From positions 1 to 64,000 of the forward strand of contig JAFADY010000003.1 of assembly GCA_023424395.1 (NCBI GenBank): 64,000 nucleotides of DNA. Direction: 5' to 3'. A model generated the notes under the pieces. It made no database searches. It was not told the origin of the DNA and saw only the letters and a program-made list of their open reading frames with translations. This stretch comes from Bacteroidota bacterium. Its GTDB lineage: Bacteria; Bacteroidota; Bacteroidia; Bacteroidales; Dysgonomonadaceae. Within the stretch, counting starts at the first letter, position 1; each line of letters opens with the position of its first letter. The translations under genes and the position numbers were made by a program. This document shows positions 53,691-62,042 of the stretch, in pieces.

Positions 53691-55031
53691 TTAACGGTCG
53701 AATGTTAATCGTTTTCCAAAAGAGGATGAAATTATTTTTCCTGAGTCGAAAACGAGATTTCCGTTCACGAACGTTTTCTCGATAGAGTTATTGAAAGTAT
53801 AATTTTCGAATGGCGACCATCCACATTTGTAAAGGATATTTTCAACCGTAACTTTTTGCTGGCGGTGTGGATTGATCAGAACCAAATCGGCAAAGTACCC
53901 TTCACGAATGTAACCCCTGTCTTTTATTTTAAATAATTCGGCAGGTGCGTGGCACATCTTTTCCACTATAAATTCTTTCGTGAAAACGCCTTCATCGGCA
54001 AGTTGCAACATGGCTTGCAGTGAGTGCTGCACCAAAGGGCCGCCCGATGCGGCTTGCAGGCTGCCCCCTTCTTTTTCTGAGAGTAAATGCGGGGCATGAT
54101 CGGTTGCCACAATGTCCAATTTTCCTGATTTTAACGCGTCGCGTAACGCATCGCGATCTTTTTTGGTTTTCACGGCGGGATTCCATTTTATTCTGGCACC
54201 TAATCTATCATAATCCTCATCGGTAAACCACAGATGATGCACACATACTTCTGTTGTTATTTTTTTATCGCTAATAGGTGCCGCGCTGAATAAACTCATT
54301 TCACGAGCGGTTGACAAATGAAGCACATGCAATAGGGAACCGTATTTATCGGCAAGTTCCACTGCCTGTGCCGAGGATAAATAGCAAGCTTCTTCGCTTC
54401 GGATAAGCGGATGAAATTTTATGGGAATATCTTCTCCGAATTGTTTGCGGTATTTCTCGGCATTTTCCTGAATAATTTCCTCTTTTTCGCAATGCGTAGC
54501 TATAAGAGAATCCACTTCGGCAAAAATGCGTTGCAGCGATTTTGCGTTATCAACCAGCATGTTTCCGGTAGATGCGCCCATGAAGATTTTTACTCCGCAA
54601 ACATTCTTTTTGTCTATTTTAAGGAGTTCTTTTATGTTGTGGTTTGTGGCGCCAAGATAGAAAGAAAAATTGGCAACGGATTTTTCCGATGCTATCTCGA
54701 ATTTTTCGTTAAGAGTATCAATAGTAATCGTTTGTGGATTAGTATTCGGCATTTCCATAAAAGAGGTTACACCACCCGCCACGGCAGCTCTGCTTTCGGT
54801 AGCGATATCGCCTTTGTGTGTTAAACCCGGGTCGCGAAAATGCACTTGGTCATCAATAACTCCGGGAATAAGATACATTCCGGTTGCATCAACAACATTG
54901 CGACATTTCTCTAAAATTTCATACGGAACTTCATCCCGAAAAACTTGCTTTATTCGCTCCCCTTCTATAAGCAAAGAACCGATAAAACGGCTATTTTCGT
55001 TTATTATTTCAGCCCTGTGTATGAGTATCAT
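53691..55031 (-). CDS. pyrC: Dihydroorotase
   Basis: A 446-residue class I dihydroorotase, the third step of pyrimidine synthesis. DDQVHFRDPGLTHKGDIATE carries the metal-binding His-x-His region; GVKIFMGASTGNMLV contains the carbamylated lysine; TEVCVHHLWFTDED and DIVATDHAPHLLSEKEGG complete the binuclear zinc site. It overlaps the upstream GT2 gene by 4 bp, hence translational coupling. Confidence 0.93.
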   Translation of the reverse strand: MILIHRAEIINENSRFIGSLLIEGERIKQVFRDEVPYEILEKCRNVVDATGMYLIPGVIDDQVHFRDPGLTHKGDIATESRAAVAGGVTSFMEMPNTNPQTITIDTLNEKFEIASEKSVANFSFYLGATNHNIKELLKIDKKNVCGVKIFMGASTGNMLVDNAKSLQRIFAEVDSLIATHCEKEEIIQENAEKYRKQFGEDIPIKFHPLIRSEEACYLSSAQAVELADKYGSLLHVLHLSTAREMSLFSAAPISDKKITTEVCVHHLWFTDEDYDRLGARIKWNPAVKTKKDRDALRDALKSGKLDIVATDHAPHLLSEKEGGSLQAASGGPLVQHSLQAMLQLADEGVFTKEFIVEKMCHAPAELFKIKDRGYIREGYFADLVLINPHRQQKVTVENILYKCGWSPFENYTFNNSIEKTFVNGNLVFDSGKIISSSFGKRLTFDR

Positions 55032-55789
55032 AAAGGTTTGGTTGTAGGCAAATGCGTACGTGGTTTTATCTTACCGGTTAAAATACGCCATCGCAGATTG
55101 ATAACGCCGAAAAAAGCTTCGCCGAAAATACTTGTGTTCATTTTTGAAACTCCCAACTGGCGATTCACAAAAATAACCGATACTTCTTTAATCTTAAATC
55201 CGAGGATATGAGCCGTGTATTTCATTTCAATTTGAAAAGCGTAGCCTTTGAATTTTATTTCATCCAAATTAATGGTTTCGAGGACTTTTCGTTTGTAGCA
55301 GACAAATCCGGCAGTAGTATCGTTTATTTTTAATTGAGTGATGAACTGCACATATTTCGAGGCGAAATACGACATCAAGACCCTTCCGATAGGCCAATTC
55401 ACTACATTGACGCCGGTACAATATCTTGATCCGATAGCCACATCATAACCATCGTTGTGACAAGCGGCATACAATCTCGGTAAATCATCCGGATTGTGGG
55501 AAAAATCAGCATCCATTTCAAAAATATAATCATAAGCTCTGCTTAAAGCCCATTTGAAGCCATGAATGTAGGCCGTTCCCAATCCTAACTTTCCTTTTCG
55601 TTCCTCAATGAAAAGCCGATCGGGAAATTCTCCTCTCAATCGATGAACAATACCTGCCGTCCCGTCGGGCGAACCGTCATCGATAACTAAAACATCGAAA
55701 GGTTCGTTCAACGCAAATACAACCCTGATAATGTTTTCAATGTTTTCCTTCTCGTTATAAGTGGGAATAATTACAATTTTATCTGACAT
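55028..55789 (-). CDS. Polyprenol-phosphate glycosyltransferase (DPM1-like GT2)
   Basis: A 253-residue GT2 enzyme without C-terminal membrane helices. IVIIPTYNEKENIENIIRVV, VLVIDDGSPDGTAGIVHRL and MDADFSHNPDDLPRLY (DxD) are the dolichyl/polyprenyl phosphate mannose synthase signatures. It makes a lipid-linked sugar donor on the inner face of the membrane. A -7 element is at 55807-55814 with CAAA 20 nt beyond it. It is the first gene of a two-gene unit with pyrC. Confidence 0.9.
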   Translation of the reverse strand: MSDKIVIIPTYNEKENIENIIRVVFALNEPFDVLVIDDGSPDGTAGIVHRLRGEFPDRLFIEERKGKLGLGTAYIHGFKWALSRAYDYIFEMDADFSHNPDDLPRLYAACHNDGYDVAIGSRYCTGVNVVNWPIGRVLMSYFASKYVQFITQLKINDTTAGFVCYKRKVLETINLDEIKFKGYAFQIEMKYTAHILGFKIKEVSVIFVNRQLGVSKMNTSIFGEAFFGVINLRWRILTGKIKPRTHLPTTKPL

Positions 55790-55853
55790 GGTTCCAAAAT
55801 TTATCTCAAAAATACTATTTTAGGTTTATACCTACAAAAGAAAAAAGATTTAT

Positions 55854-55884
55854 TTTGTTTTATAAAATATTTATCGTATCTTTG
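55854..55884 (+). promoter_or_regulatory. -33/-7 promoter of tRNA-fMet
   Basis: TTTG (55854-55857), 19 nt, TATCTTTG (55877-55884), 22 bp before the mature tRNA. Confidence 0.75.
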
Positions 55885-55906
55885 CAAACCAATTTAGAAA
55901 ATACAT

Positions 55907-55978
<72 letters not shown>

Positions 55979-55981
55979 CTT

Positions 55982-56014
55982 AAAAAAGGAACGTTTTAGT
56001 ACGTTCCTTTTTTT
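55982..56014 (+). terminator. tRNA-fMet terminator, copy 1
   Basis: AAAAAAGGAACGT stem, 6-nt loop, matching arm ending in seven T. The same hairpin is duplicated at 56283-56314. Confidence 0.85.
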
Positions 56015-56026
56015 GTTTATTGCATT

Positions 56027-56220
56027 ATGTTTACCGTTTACGTTTTAAAAAGTTTGGCTTGTGAGAAAATTTATATCGGGTTTACTTCCGATATAAACGC
56101 AAGGCTTATTGCACACTCTTATATTCTGAAAATTTTGAAACTAAGCAGCAAGCTATGGCAAGAGAAAAACAATTGAAATCGGCAAAAGGAAGAGAGTTTA
56201 TCCGAAATTTAATTCGATGA
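56027..56220 (+). pseudogene. Decayed GIY-YIG endonuclease gene
   Basis: From ATG 56027 the frame reads MFTVYVLKSLACEKIYIGFT, then SDINARLIAH, a clear GIY-YIG domain start (VYVLKS, YIGFTS). It then loses frame; a second frame ending at 56218-56220 reads LLYSENFETKQQAMAREKQL, then KSAKGREFIRNLIR, the typical second half of the same family. About 15-20 codons in the middle are missing, with a frameshift. As read the gene is dead. It lies exactly between the initiator tRNA and a duplicated tRNA 3' end. Confidence 0.8.
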
Positions 56221-56224
56221 TGAA

Positions 56225-56316
56225 CGTTGGGCTCATATCCGCCGGTTGGCGGACGTTGGTTCGAATCCGGCCTCCGCAACTTAAAAAAGGAACGTTTTAG
56301 TACGTTCCTTTTTTGT
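56225..56316 (+). repeat. Duplicated tRNA-fMet 3' portion and terminator
   Basis: CGTTGGGCTCATA (56225-56237) repeats the anticodon arm. Then a 16-nt perfect hairpin TCCGCC-GGTT-GGCGGA (56238-56253) replaces the remaining anticodon/variable bases, and 61 bases from 56254 repeat 55953-56013 without change: T arm, acceptor 3' side and terminator. The 5' half of the tRNA is absent, so it cannot make a tRNA. Confidence 0.85.
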
Positions 56317-56418
56317 TCGCCCGTACGCAAATTTTTTCAATTATTTTTGTGAATTTTTCATCTCTTTTTGCTCTTTTTTCTACTTTTGTAACAGTTTCAT
56401 CCAAATAACCAAAATTAA

Positions 56419-58404
56419 ATGGAATTAGCTCTATTCAGAGATATTCTGGTGCTATTGGGCTTTTCAGTCGTTATTGTATATCTATTGCAGCGGTTGAAAT
56501 TACCTTCCATTCTCGGCTTTCTGTTTACCGGAGTACTTATCGGGCCGCACGGCCTTAGCCTGATAAAAGAAGTGGAGCAGGTTGAACTGATATCGGAAAT
56601 CGGTGTTATTCTCCTTTTGTTCGTTATCGGGATGGAACTCTCTATCAAACAACTGGTTTCGTTACGAAAAACTGTTTTTATCGGCGGATCGCTTCAGGTC
56701 TTGTTAACCCTTTTGATAGCCGGTGCCGTTTATTATTTTTTTGGAAATCCATGGAGCGAGGCAGTTTTTATCGGATTTCTCGTTTCATTATCAAGCACAG
56801 CTATCGTACTGAAAATCTTACAAGACAGAGGCGAAATTACTGCTCCTCACGGCAGAAATGCACTGGCAATCCTCATTTTTCAAGATATTATAGTTGTGCC
56901 GATGATGCTTTTCACGCCCCTTTTAAATGGACAAAGCGATGATGTTTTGCCGAAAGTGGGTTTGTTGATTGGAGAGATCTTTTTGATAGCTATTTTCACG
57001 TTCGTTACAGCAAAATATGTTGTGCCCAAATTCATGCACATTATCGCCAAAACGCGCAGCAAAGAGCTGTTTCTGCTCACTATCATCACCATTTGCCTTG
57101 TTGTTGCTTTTCTAACTGCAAAGATCGGATTATCACTTGGACTGGGCGCTTTTCTGGCGGGACTTATTATTTCGGAATCCGAATATAATCATCAGGCAAC
57201 AAGCATCATTCTGCCTTTCAGGGAGTTATTTACGAGTATCTTTTTCATATCGGTGGGAATGTTAATGGATATAGTGTTTTTCATCGAACACATCGGTGTT
57301 ATTTTGGTGATAGTGGTAGTTGTGTTTATCATTAAATCTACCGTCGCTGCTATTGCGGTAACTCTGTTAAAACATTCACCCCGCACGGTAATTTTAACGG
57401 CGCTTTCGTTGTTTCAGATAGGCGAATTCGCCTTTGTCCTTTCTAAAGTTGGTGTTCGGAGCGGGTTACTTTCTGCAGAAGTAAATCAATATTTCCTGTC
57501 AGTTTCTATTGCAACTATGGTGCTGACACCATTTATTCTGATGTATTCTGAAAAAATTGCCGACCTGATTCTTAAAACCCGTCCCATACAAAAAATCAAC
57601 GAAGATTCCGCCAAGAAATTGGCCGCTCATATCGATAAATATCAACATCGATACGAAAATCATTTAGTGATCATCGGATACGGAATTAACGGCTCAAATT
57701 TGGCGAAAGCCGCGCAATACGGCAATATCGATTACGTTGTGGTGGAACTCAATGCCGAAACCGTAAAAAAGGAAAAAGCCAACGGAATCCCGATTTTATA
57801 CGGCGATGCCACGCAAGACCATATCCTTCACGAAATAAATATTACCGGAGCAAAAGCGGTTGTTGTAGCCATTTCAGACCGAATGGCTACTCGCGCTATC
57901 ATCAAAAATATCCGCATGCTGTCGCAATCGGTGTATTTGGTTGTGCGTTCGCGTTTTGTAAAAGACACGCAGGAGTTGCTGGATATGGGCGCCGATGAAG
58001 TCATACCCGAAGAATTCGAAACTTCCATTCAGATATTTTCGCTCGTGCTGGAGAATTTTCTGGTGCCCGAAGACGATATCGAACGGTTCACAACCACAAT
58101 CCGTTCAGATAATTATGAGATTTTCAAAAATCGGAAACCGCGCCTCAAAACCTTTCACCCCACGCACCTTCCCGACTTTAACATTACCTGCGTACGTATT
58201 CATGCCGATAGCGGAGCGTTAATCGGACATCCGCTCAAAGACCTCGATCTACGCACTAAATACGGAGTAAACGTGATTGCCATTTCGCGAAACGGTGAAA
58301 TGAGAGACAGCGTTACTCCCAACGATACGCTGGAACAGGATGATATTGTTTATCTCCACGGCGCACCGGAAAGCATTGAAAAGTTCTATCGCATGGTAAA
58401 ATGA
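56419..58404 (+). CDS. Kef-type monovalent cation:proton antiporter (CPA2)
   Basis: A 661-residue protein. The first 390 residues contain about 12 membrane helices (LFTGVLIGPHGLSLIKEVEQ, LSLGLGAFLAGLIISESEYN). A RCK/TrkA-N domain (about 415-535, HLVIIGYGINGSNLAKAAQY) binds a nucleotide, followed by TrkA-C (about 570-661, ALIGHPLKDLDLRTKYGVNV). It exports K+ or Na+ in exchange for protons; no KefF/G helper is adjacent. -7 element TACTTTTG at 56381-56388. Confidence 0.92.
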   Translation: MELALFRDILVLLGFSVVIVYLLQRLKLPSILGFLFTGVLIGPHGLSLIKEVEQVELISEIGVILLLFVIGMELSIKQLVSLRKTVFIGGSLQVLLTLLIAGAVYYFFGNPWSEAVFIGFLVSLSSTAIVLKILQDRGEITAPHGRNALAILIFQDIIVVPMMLFTPLLNGQSDDVLPKVGLLIGEIFLIAIFTFVTAKYVVPKFMHIIAKTRSKELFLLTIITICLVVAFLTAKIGLSLGLGAFLAGLIISESEYNHQATSIILPFRELFTSIFFISVGMLMDIVFFIEHIGVILVIVVVVFIIKSTVAAIAVTLLKHSPRTVILTALSLFQIGEFAFVLSKVGVRSGLLSAEVNQYFLSVSIATMVLTPFILMYSEKIADLILKTRPIQKINEDSAKKLAAHIDKYQHRYENHLVIIGYGINGSNLAKAAQYGNIDYVVVELNAETVKKEKANGIPILYGDATQDHILHEINITGAKAVVVAISDRMATRAIIKNIRMLSQSVYLVVRSRFVKDTQELLDMGADEVIPEEFETSIQIFSLVLENFLVPEDDIERFTTTIRSDNYEIFKNRKPRLKTFHPTHLPDFNITCVRIHADSGALIGHPLKDLDLRTKYGVNVIAISRNGEMRDSVTPNDTLEQDDIVYLHGAPESIEKFYRMVK

Positions 58405-58470
58405 AGGTTAATTTTTCTCCACAAAACAATATTGAACATGAAAACGTTAAGAGGAATTTAAAAGATTATA

Positions 58471-58914
58471 ATGCAACACAAAATAGAAAAAATTACCGTA
58501 AAATCGCTGGACGGCGAAACCGTGGATTTAATGGAAATCTATCGGGGAAAGCCTTTATTGATCTTATTTTTCAACGTCCAATGCTTAGGATGCGTGGGCC
58601 GAGCCATTCCGATGGCTTACAATTATTTACAGGAGTTTAAAAACCTAAACGTTGTGGCTATTCACACAACTTTCGGGAAAGAAGCAGCTACAAAAGAAGA
58701 TATTATCAATATATTCACGAGCAAAGAGTTACCCTTTCCTATTTATTTCGATATCGAAAAATCGAATTACGAGAAATTTGAGTGCGGAGGCACACCGCAT
58801 TGGATACTAATGGATAAAAATGGCAATGTGAGTAAATCAATTTTCGGATCACAACACGGCTCTCTAAACCGTTTGATCTATGCATTGGAAGAACTGATAA
58901 GGAATTCTGAGTAA
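58471..58914 (+). CDS. Thioredoxin-like (TlpA/AhpC-type) protein
   Basis: A 147-residue thioredoxin-fold protein without signal peptide. The redox pair is C-L-G-C in NVQCLGCVGRAIPMAYNYLQ, and GGTPHWILMDKNG supplies the cis-proline loop. The sequence LMEIYRGKPLLILFFN is typical of TlpA/ResA-like members, although these are usually exported; here a cytoplasmic role seems more likely. It follows the antiporter by 66 bp. Confidence 0.82.
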   Translation: MQHKIEKITVKSLDGETVDLMEIYRGKPLLILFFNVQCLGCVGRAIPMAYNYLQEFKNLNVVAIHTTFGKEAATKEDIINIFTSKELPFPIYFDIEKSNYEKFECGGTPHWILMDKNGNVSKSIFGSQHGSLNRLIYALEELIRNSE

Positions 58915-58948
58915 AATTGTTTTACTTTGCACAAAATTAGGAGTAAGC

Positions 58949-59554
58949 ATGATCAAAAAGATATTTTTTGCAACCACCATACTATTATTTTCCATAAACG
59001 CTTTTTCACAATCCTCAGATACTATTTCCACGCCGGTTTTGAACAACGTCTGGAATAAATTTGCGAGCGTGTTCTCCCCTTCCAACGACCTAAGCGGAAC
59101 ATGGAATTATGAAAACGCGGCGTGTATGTTCGAAACCGACAATTTGTTGAAAAAAGCAGGTGGAGCCATTGTGGCAACTCAGGTAGCGAAACAATTCGAC
59201 GATTATTTTGCTAAAATGGGTATCAAAGAAGGAAAAAGCAGTTTCGTGTTCCATGCAGACAGCACGTATTCCGCAAAATTAGGCGTGGCAAGGCTCTCGG
59301 GAAAATACTCTGTTGACCCCGAAACAAAACAGATCACGATGAGTTACTTGCGTGGTATCGGGAAAATGCGTGCAACGCCCATAAAATCGGGCAACAACCT
59401 GAAACTGATGTTCGATGCCAACGGCTTTCTGCAAATGATGAAAACGATGAGTATGTTCACCAAAAACAATTCAATCGAAATCCTCGCCGCTATGGCAGAT
59501 ATGTACGACGGTATGCTATTGGGCTTTAATTTGAAGAGGGAGAAAGAAAAGTAA
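58949..59554 (+). CDS. DUF4923 (lipocalin-like) secreted protein
   Basis: A 201-residue protein with a signal peptide (MIKKIFFATTILLFSINAFS). The mature part shows SPSNDLSGTWNYENAACMFE and KQFDDYFAKMGIKEGKSSFV and a C-terminal ADMYDGMLLGFNLKR, the DUF4923 pattern, predicted to be a lipocalin-like beta barrel. Function unknown. A good ribosome-binding site (AGGAGT) precedes the ATG. No further gene is seen between here and the tRNA-Ser at 59794. Confidence 0.8.
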   Translation: MIKKIFFATTILLFSINAFSQSSDTISTPVLNNVWNKFASVFSPSNDLSGTWNYENAACMFETDNLLKKAGGAIVATQVAKQFDDYFAKMGIKEGKSSFVFHADSTYSAKLGVARLSGKYSVDPETKQITMSYLRGIGKMRATPIKSGNNLKLMFDANGFLQMMKTMSMFTKNNSIEILAAMADMYDGMLLGFNLKREKEK

Positions 59555-59793
59555 ATAATAAAGCATTTAAATATAAAGAACTTAGTTTAAGGCAATACAA
59601 TTAAATGCGAACGAATTGAATTTAAGTGAGGATGGAATCAGTAAAATATAAATGAATTGGTGGAGATTAACTCAAAACTAACTTTTTATTAATAAAACTG
59701 TGTGTAGAAAGAATAAAAAACGCACAAATACACGATGGATTGTGCGTGAAAATGTGCGTAAATGATGTATTTGATGATAATCAATGTATATTG

Positions 59794-59878
59794 CGGAGAG
59801 AGAGGGATTCGAACCCCCGGAAGCTCTCACTTCAACGGTTTTCAAGACCGCCGCGATCGACCACTCTGCCATCTCTCC
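59794..59878 (-). tRNA. tRNA-Ser (TGA)
   Basis: An 85-nt tRNA with acceptor GGAGAGA/TCTCTCC, anticodon loop CTTGAAA, a long variable arm (GAAGTGAGAGCTTC region) and a G discriminator, all serine features. CCA not encoded. Confidence 0.93.
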
Positions 59879-59956
59879 AATAACTTTTTCTCAAAAGTGA
59901 GTGCAAAGGTATAATTATTTTCGGAAAACAAAAAACAAACCAAATATTTTTACTCG

Positions 59957-61477
59957 CTATATTCGAAACATTGTGTCCTTCGATTTTTCGATCTCGAAAT
60001 AAGCATTCCCTATATTTTCAATGATATCCGAAGCCACAAAACTGCGCGGATGAATAGTTTTATGCGATATTTCAGCTGTAAAGCCATGCACAAAAACACC
60101 TATGCAGGCAGCATCCAAAGGCGAATAGCTCTGCGCCAGAAGTCCCGTGATAATGCCCGTGAGCACATCGCCGCTTCCGGCGGTTGCTAGCGCGGGTGAT
60201 CCGGAGCTGTTGACATATATTTTTTCGCCATCCACAACAAGCGTATAAGCGCCTTTTACTAACACAATAACGTTATAATTTAAAGAAAACTTTTTTACCT
60301 TTTCAATTTTCTCAAAATCGTCATTCCATTCCCCAATTAATCGCGCCAATTCCTTGGGATGCGGTGTTAGAATGGTTTTGGGAGGCAATAATTCAAGCCA
60401 CGTTTTGTTTTCTGACAGGATATTGAGTCCGTCGGCATCCACAACAAACGGCGAATGGTTGTGCTGTAGAAAATGATGAAGCGCTTCAGTCGTTTCGGAA
60501 TTTTTACCAAAACCCACGCCAATTCCAACGGCATCGGGCATTAGGTCGAAAGAAATATTCGTGATATAATTTTCAGATACATCTTCCAAAACCATTGCTT
60601 CGGGACAAACAGCAGGTACAATTGCGGTAGCGCATTTGGGGACATAAGCCGTTACAAGGCCGCAACCGATTTTGAGAGCGGCTTTTGAAGCGAGACATAC
60701 CGCACCGCTTTTACCAAGGCTGCCGCCAACGATAAGCGCATGTCCTTGCGTTCCTTTATGCGCGAATTTTGAAAGCGGTTTCAGTTTGCTTTTAATAACT
60801 TTTTTATTGATGAAAAAAGTTGAACTAACTGCTTCTTCAATCGCTTGTTCATTCAATCCGATTGAAACCACTGAAACATTCCCTACAAAATGATGATTAC
60901 CGGGTAAAAAAAGTGCCAGTTTCGGGATTTGAAACGTTACCGTTTCGCTTGCCTGAACGGCAAACTCTGTTTTCTTATCGAGAAATAATCCGCTTGGCAC
61001 GTCAATACTGATAACGGTTTTCCCGCTCTCATTTATCCTGTCAATAAGTTTTCGCGTAACTCCTGTAACATCGCGACTAAGCCCTGTTCCAAAAATAGCA
61101 TCGATGATTATTCCAGAATCCGAGAAATCGGGAATATCTTTCTCCGAAGTGATAATTTTCTGCGGAATATTTTCGACTTTCGCGCGCCGAAAGTTATGCG
61201 CACGATCTTCGGAATATTTTTTGTTGTATTCCGCTACCCATACTTTCACATGAAAACCCGATTTGGCCAGTAATCGTGCCACAACAAGTCCGTCGCCACC
61301 ATTATTTCCCACACCGGAAATAATGATTACAGGTTGCGATTTATCGTTGTAGTGTTCAATAAACCAATCGAAAAAAGCGTTAGCTGCTCTTTTCATCAAT
61401 TCCAGCGACGAAATCTTTTCGTACGCAATGGTTTTTGCATCAACCTCACGGATCTGCTCTGCGGAAAGTATTTTCAT
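59957..61477 (-). CDS. nnrDE: Bifunctional NAD(P)H-hydrate repair enzyme
   Basis: A 506-residue fusion. Residues 1-215 are the NAD(P)HX epimerase (VIIISGVGNNGGDGLVVARL); residues about 235-500 are the ATP/ADP-dependent dehydratase (KGTQGHALIVGGSLGKSGAV, SSGSPALATAGSGDVLTGII). Together they restore NADH/NADPH damaged by hydration. Single gene with tRNA genes on both sides. Full length. Confidence 0.94.
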   Translation of the reverse strand: MKILSAEQIREVDAKTIAYEKISSLELMKRAANAFFDWFIEHYNDKSQPVIIISGVGNNGGDGLVVARLLAKSGFHVKVWVAEYNKKYSEDRAHNFRRAKVENIPQKIITSEKDIPDFSDSGIIIDAIFGTGLSRDVTGVTRKLIDRINESGKTVISIDVPSGLFLDKKTEFAVQASETVTFQIPKLALFLPGNHHFVGNVSVVSIGLNEQAIEEAVSSTFFINKKVIKSKLKPLSKFAHKGTQGHALIVGGSLGKSGAVCLASKAALKIGCGLVTAYVPKCATAIVPAVCPEAMVLEDVSENYITNISFDLMPDAVGIGVGFGKNSETTEALHHFLQHNHSPFVVDADGLNILSENKTWLELLPPKTILTPHPKELARLIGEWNDDFEKIEKVKKFSLNYNVIVLVKGAYTLVVDGEKIYVNSSGSPALATAGSGDVLTGIITGLLAQSYSPLDAACIGVFVHGFTAEISHKTIHPRSFVASDIIENIGNAYFEIEKSKDTMFRI

Positions 61478-61528
61478 GCGCTTACATCAAGAGTTTTATG
61501 CTGCGAAGTTAAAGTTTTTGAACTAAAC

Positions 61529-61568
61529 AAAAAAATAGGCACTCAATTTCTTGAATGCCTATTTTCTC
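61529..61568 (-). terminator. Terminator of the tRNA-Gly-Leu-Leu unit
   Basis: AATAGGCACTCAA pairs with TTGAATGCCTATT (one mismatch, loop TTTC), with the minus-strand T tract at 61529-61536. It follows tRNA-Leu(GAG) by about 8 bp. Confidence 0.75.
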
Positions 61569-61574
61569 TTAAAG

Positions 61575-61658
61575 TGCGCAGGATGAGACTCGAACTCACA
61601 CGCCGTAACCGGCACTACCCCCTCAAAGTAGCGTGTATACCAATTTCACCACCTGCGC
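61575..61658 (-). tRNA. tRNA-Leu (GAG)
   Basis: An 84-nt tRNA with acceptor GCGCAGG/CCTGCGC, anticodon loop TTGAGGG (GAG), long variable arm, discriminator A, no encoded CCA. Confidence 0.93.
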
Positions 61659-61674
61659 TTGTTTTTGTATGCAG

Positions 61675-61758
61675 TGCCCGGAACAGGACTCGAACCTGCA
61701 CATCGTTTCCAACACTAGTCCCTGAAACTAGCGCGTCTACCAATTCCGCCATCCGGGC
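61675..61758 (-). tRNA. tRNA-Leu (CAG)
   Basis: An 84-nt tRNA with acceptor GCCCGGA/TCCGGGC, anticodon loop TTCAGGG (CAG), long variable arm, discriminator A. Sixteen bp before tRNA-Leu(GAG), probably cotranscribed. Confidence 0.93.
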
Positions 61759-61807
61759 GGCATTAAGTCAATAAAAAGCGGCCTCTGCCGCTTTAATTTT
61801 TATTGCA

Positions 61808-61883
61808 TGGAGCGGAAAACGAGACTCGAACTCGCGACCCTAACCTTGGCAAGGTTATGCTCTACCAACTGAGCTATTTCCGC
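61808..61883 (-). tRNA. tRNA-Gly (GCC)
   Basis: A 76-nt tRNA with acceptor GCGGAAA/TTTCCGC, anticodon loop TTGCCAA (GCC), and an encoded CCA end, unlike the other tRNAs in the window. First gene of the Gly-Leu-Leu unit. Confidence 0.93.
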
Positions 61884-61981
61884 AATTTTTAGTGTACAAA
61901 GATAATTCGGTTTTTTGTTTTCTCAAAATTTTCAATTAAAAATTGAATTCACAAATTTCTTACAAAAAAATCACTCCTTAA

Positions 61982-62018
61982 AAAACTCCCATTTAGTTGA
62001 TTCATAAATGGGAGTTTT
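61982..62018 (-). terminator. Terminator of the S46 peptidase gene
   Basis: Perfect 14-bp stem (61982-61995 with 62005-62018), loop of 9 nt, minus-strand T run beyond it, 24 bp after the stop codon. Confidence 0.8.
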
Positions 62019-62042
62019 CGATAAAGTTATAAGAGAAAGTGA

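Noticed and set aside
56106..56330. Minus-strand 74-codon frame containing RRPDSNQRPPTGGYEP
   Set aside because: It is the antisense of the duplicated tRNA segment and terminator; such frames are a well-known artefact over tRNA genes.
59678..59872. Minus-strand frame over tRNA-Ser
   Set aside because: It lies almost wholly on the tRNA itself (same strand) and has no family resemblance.
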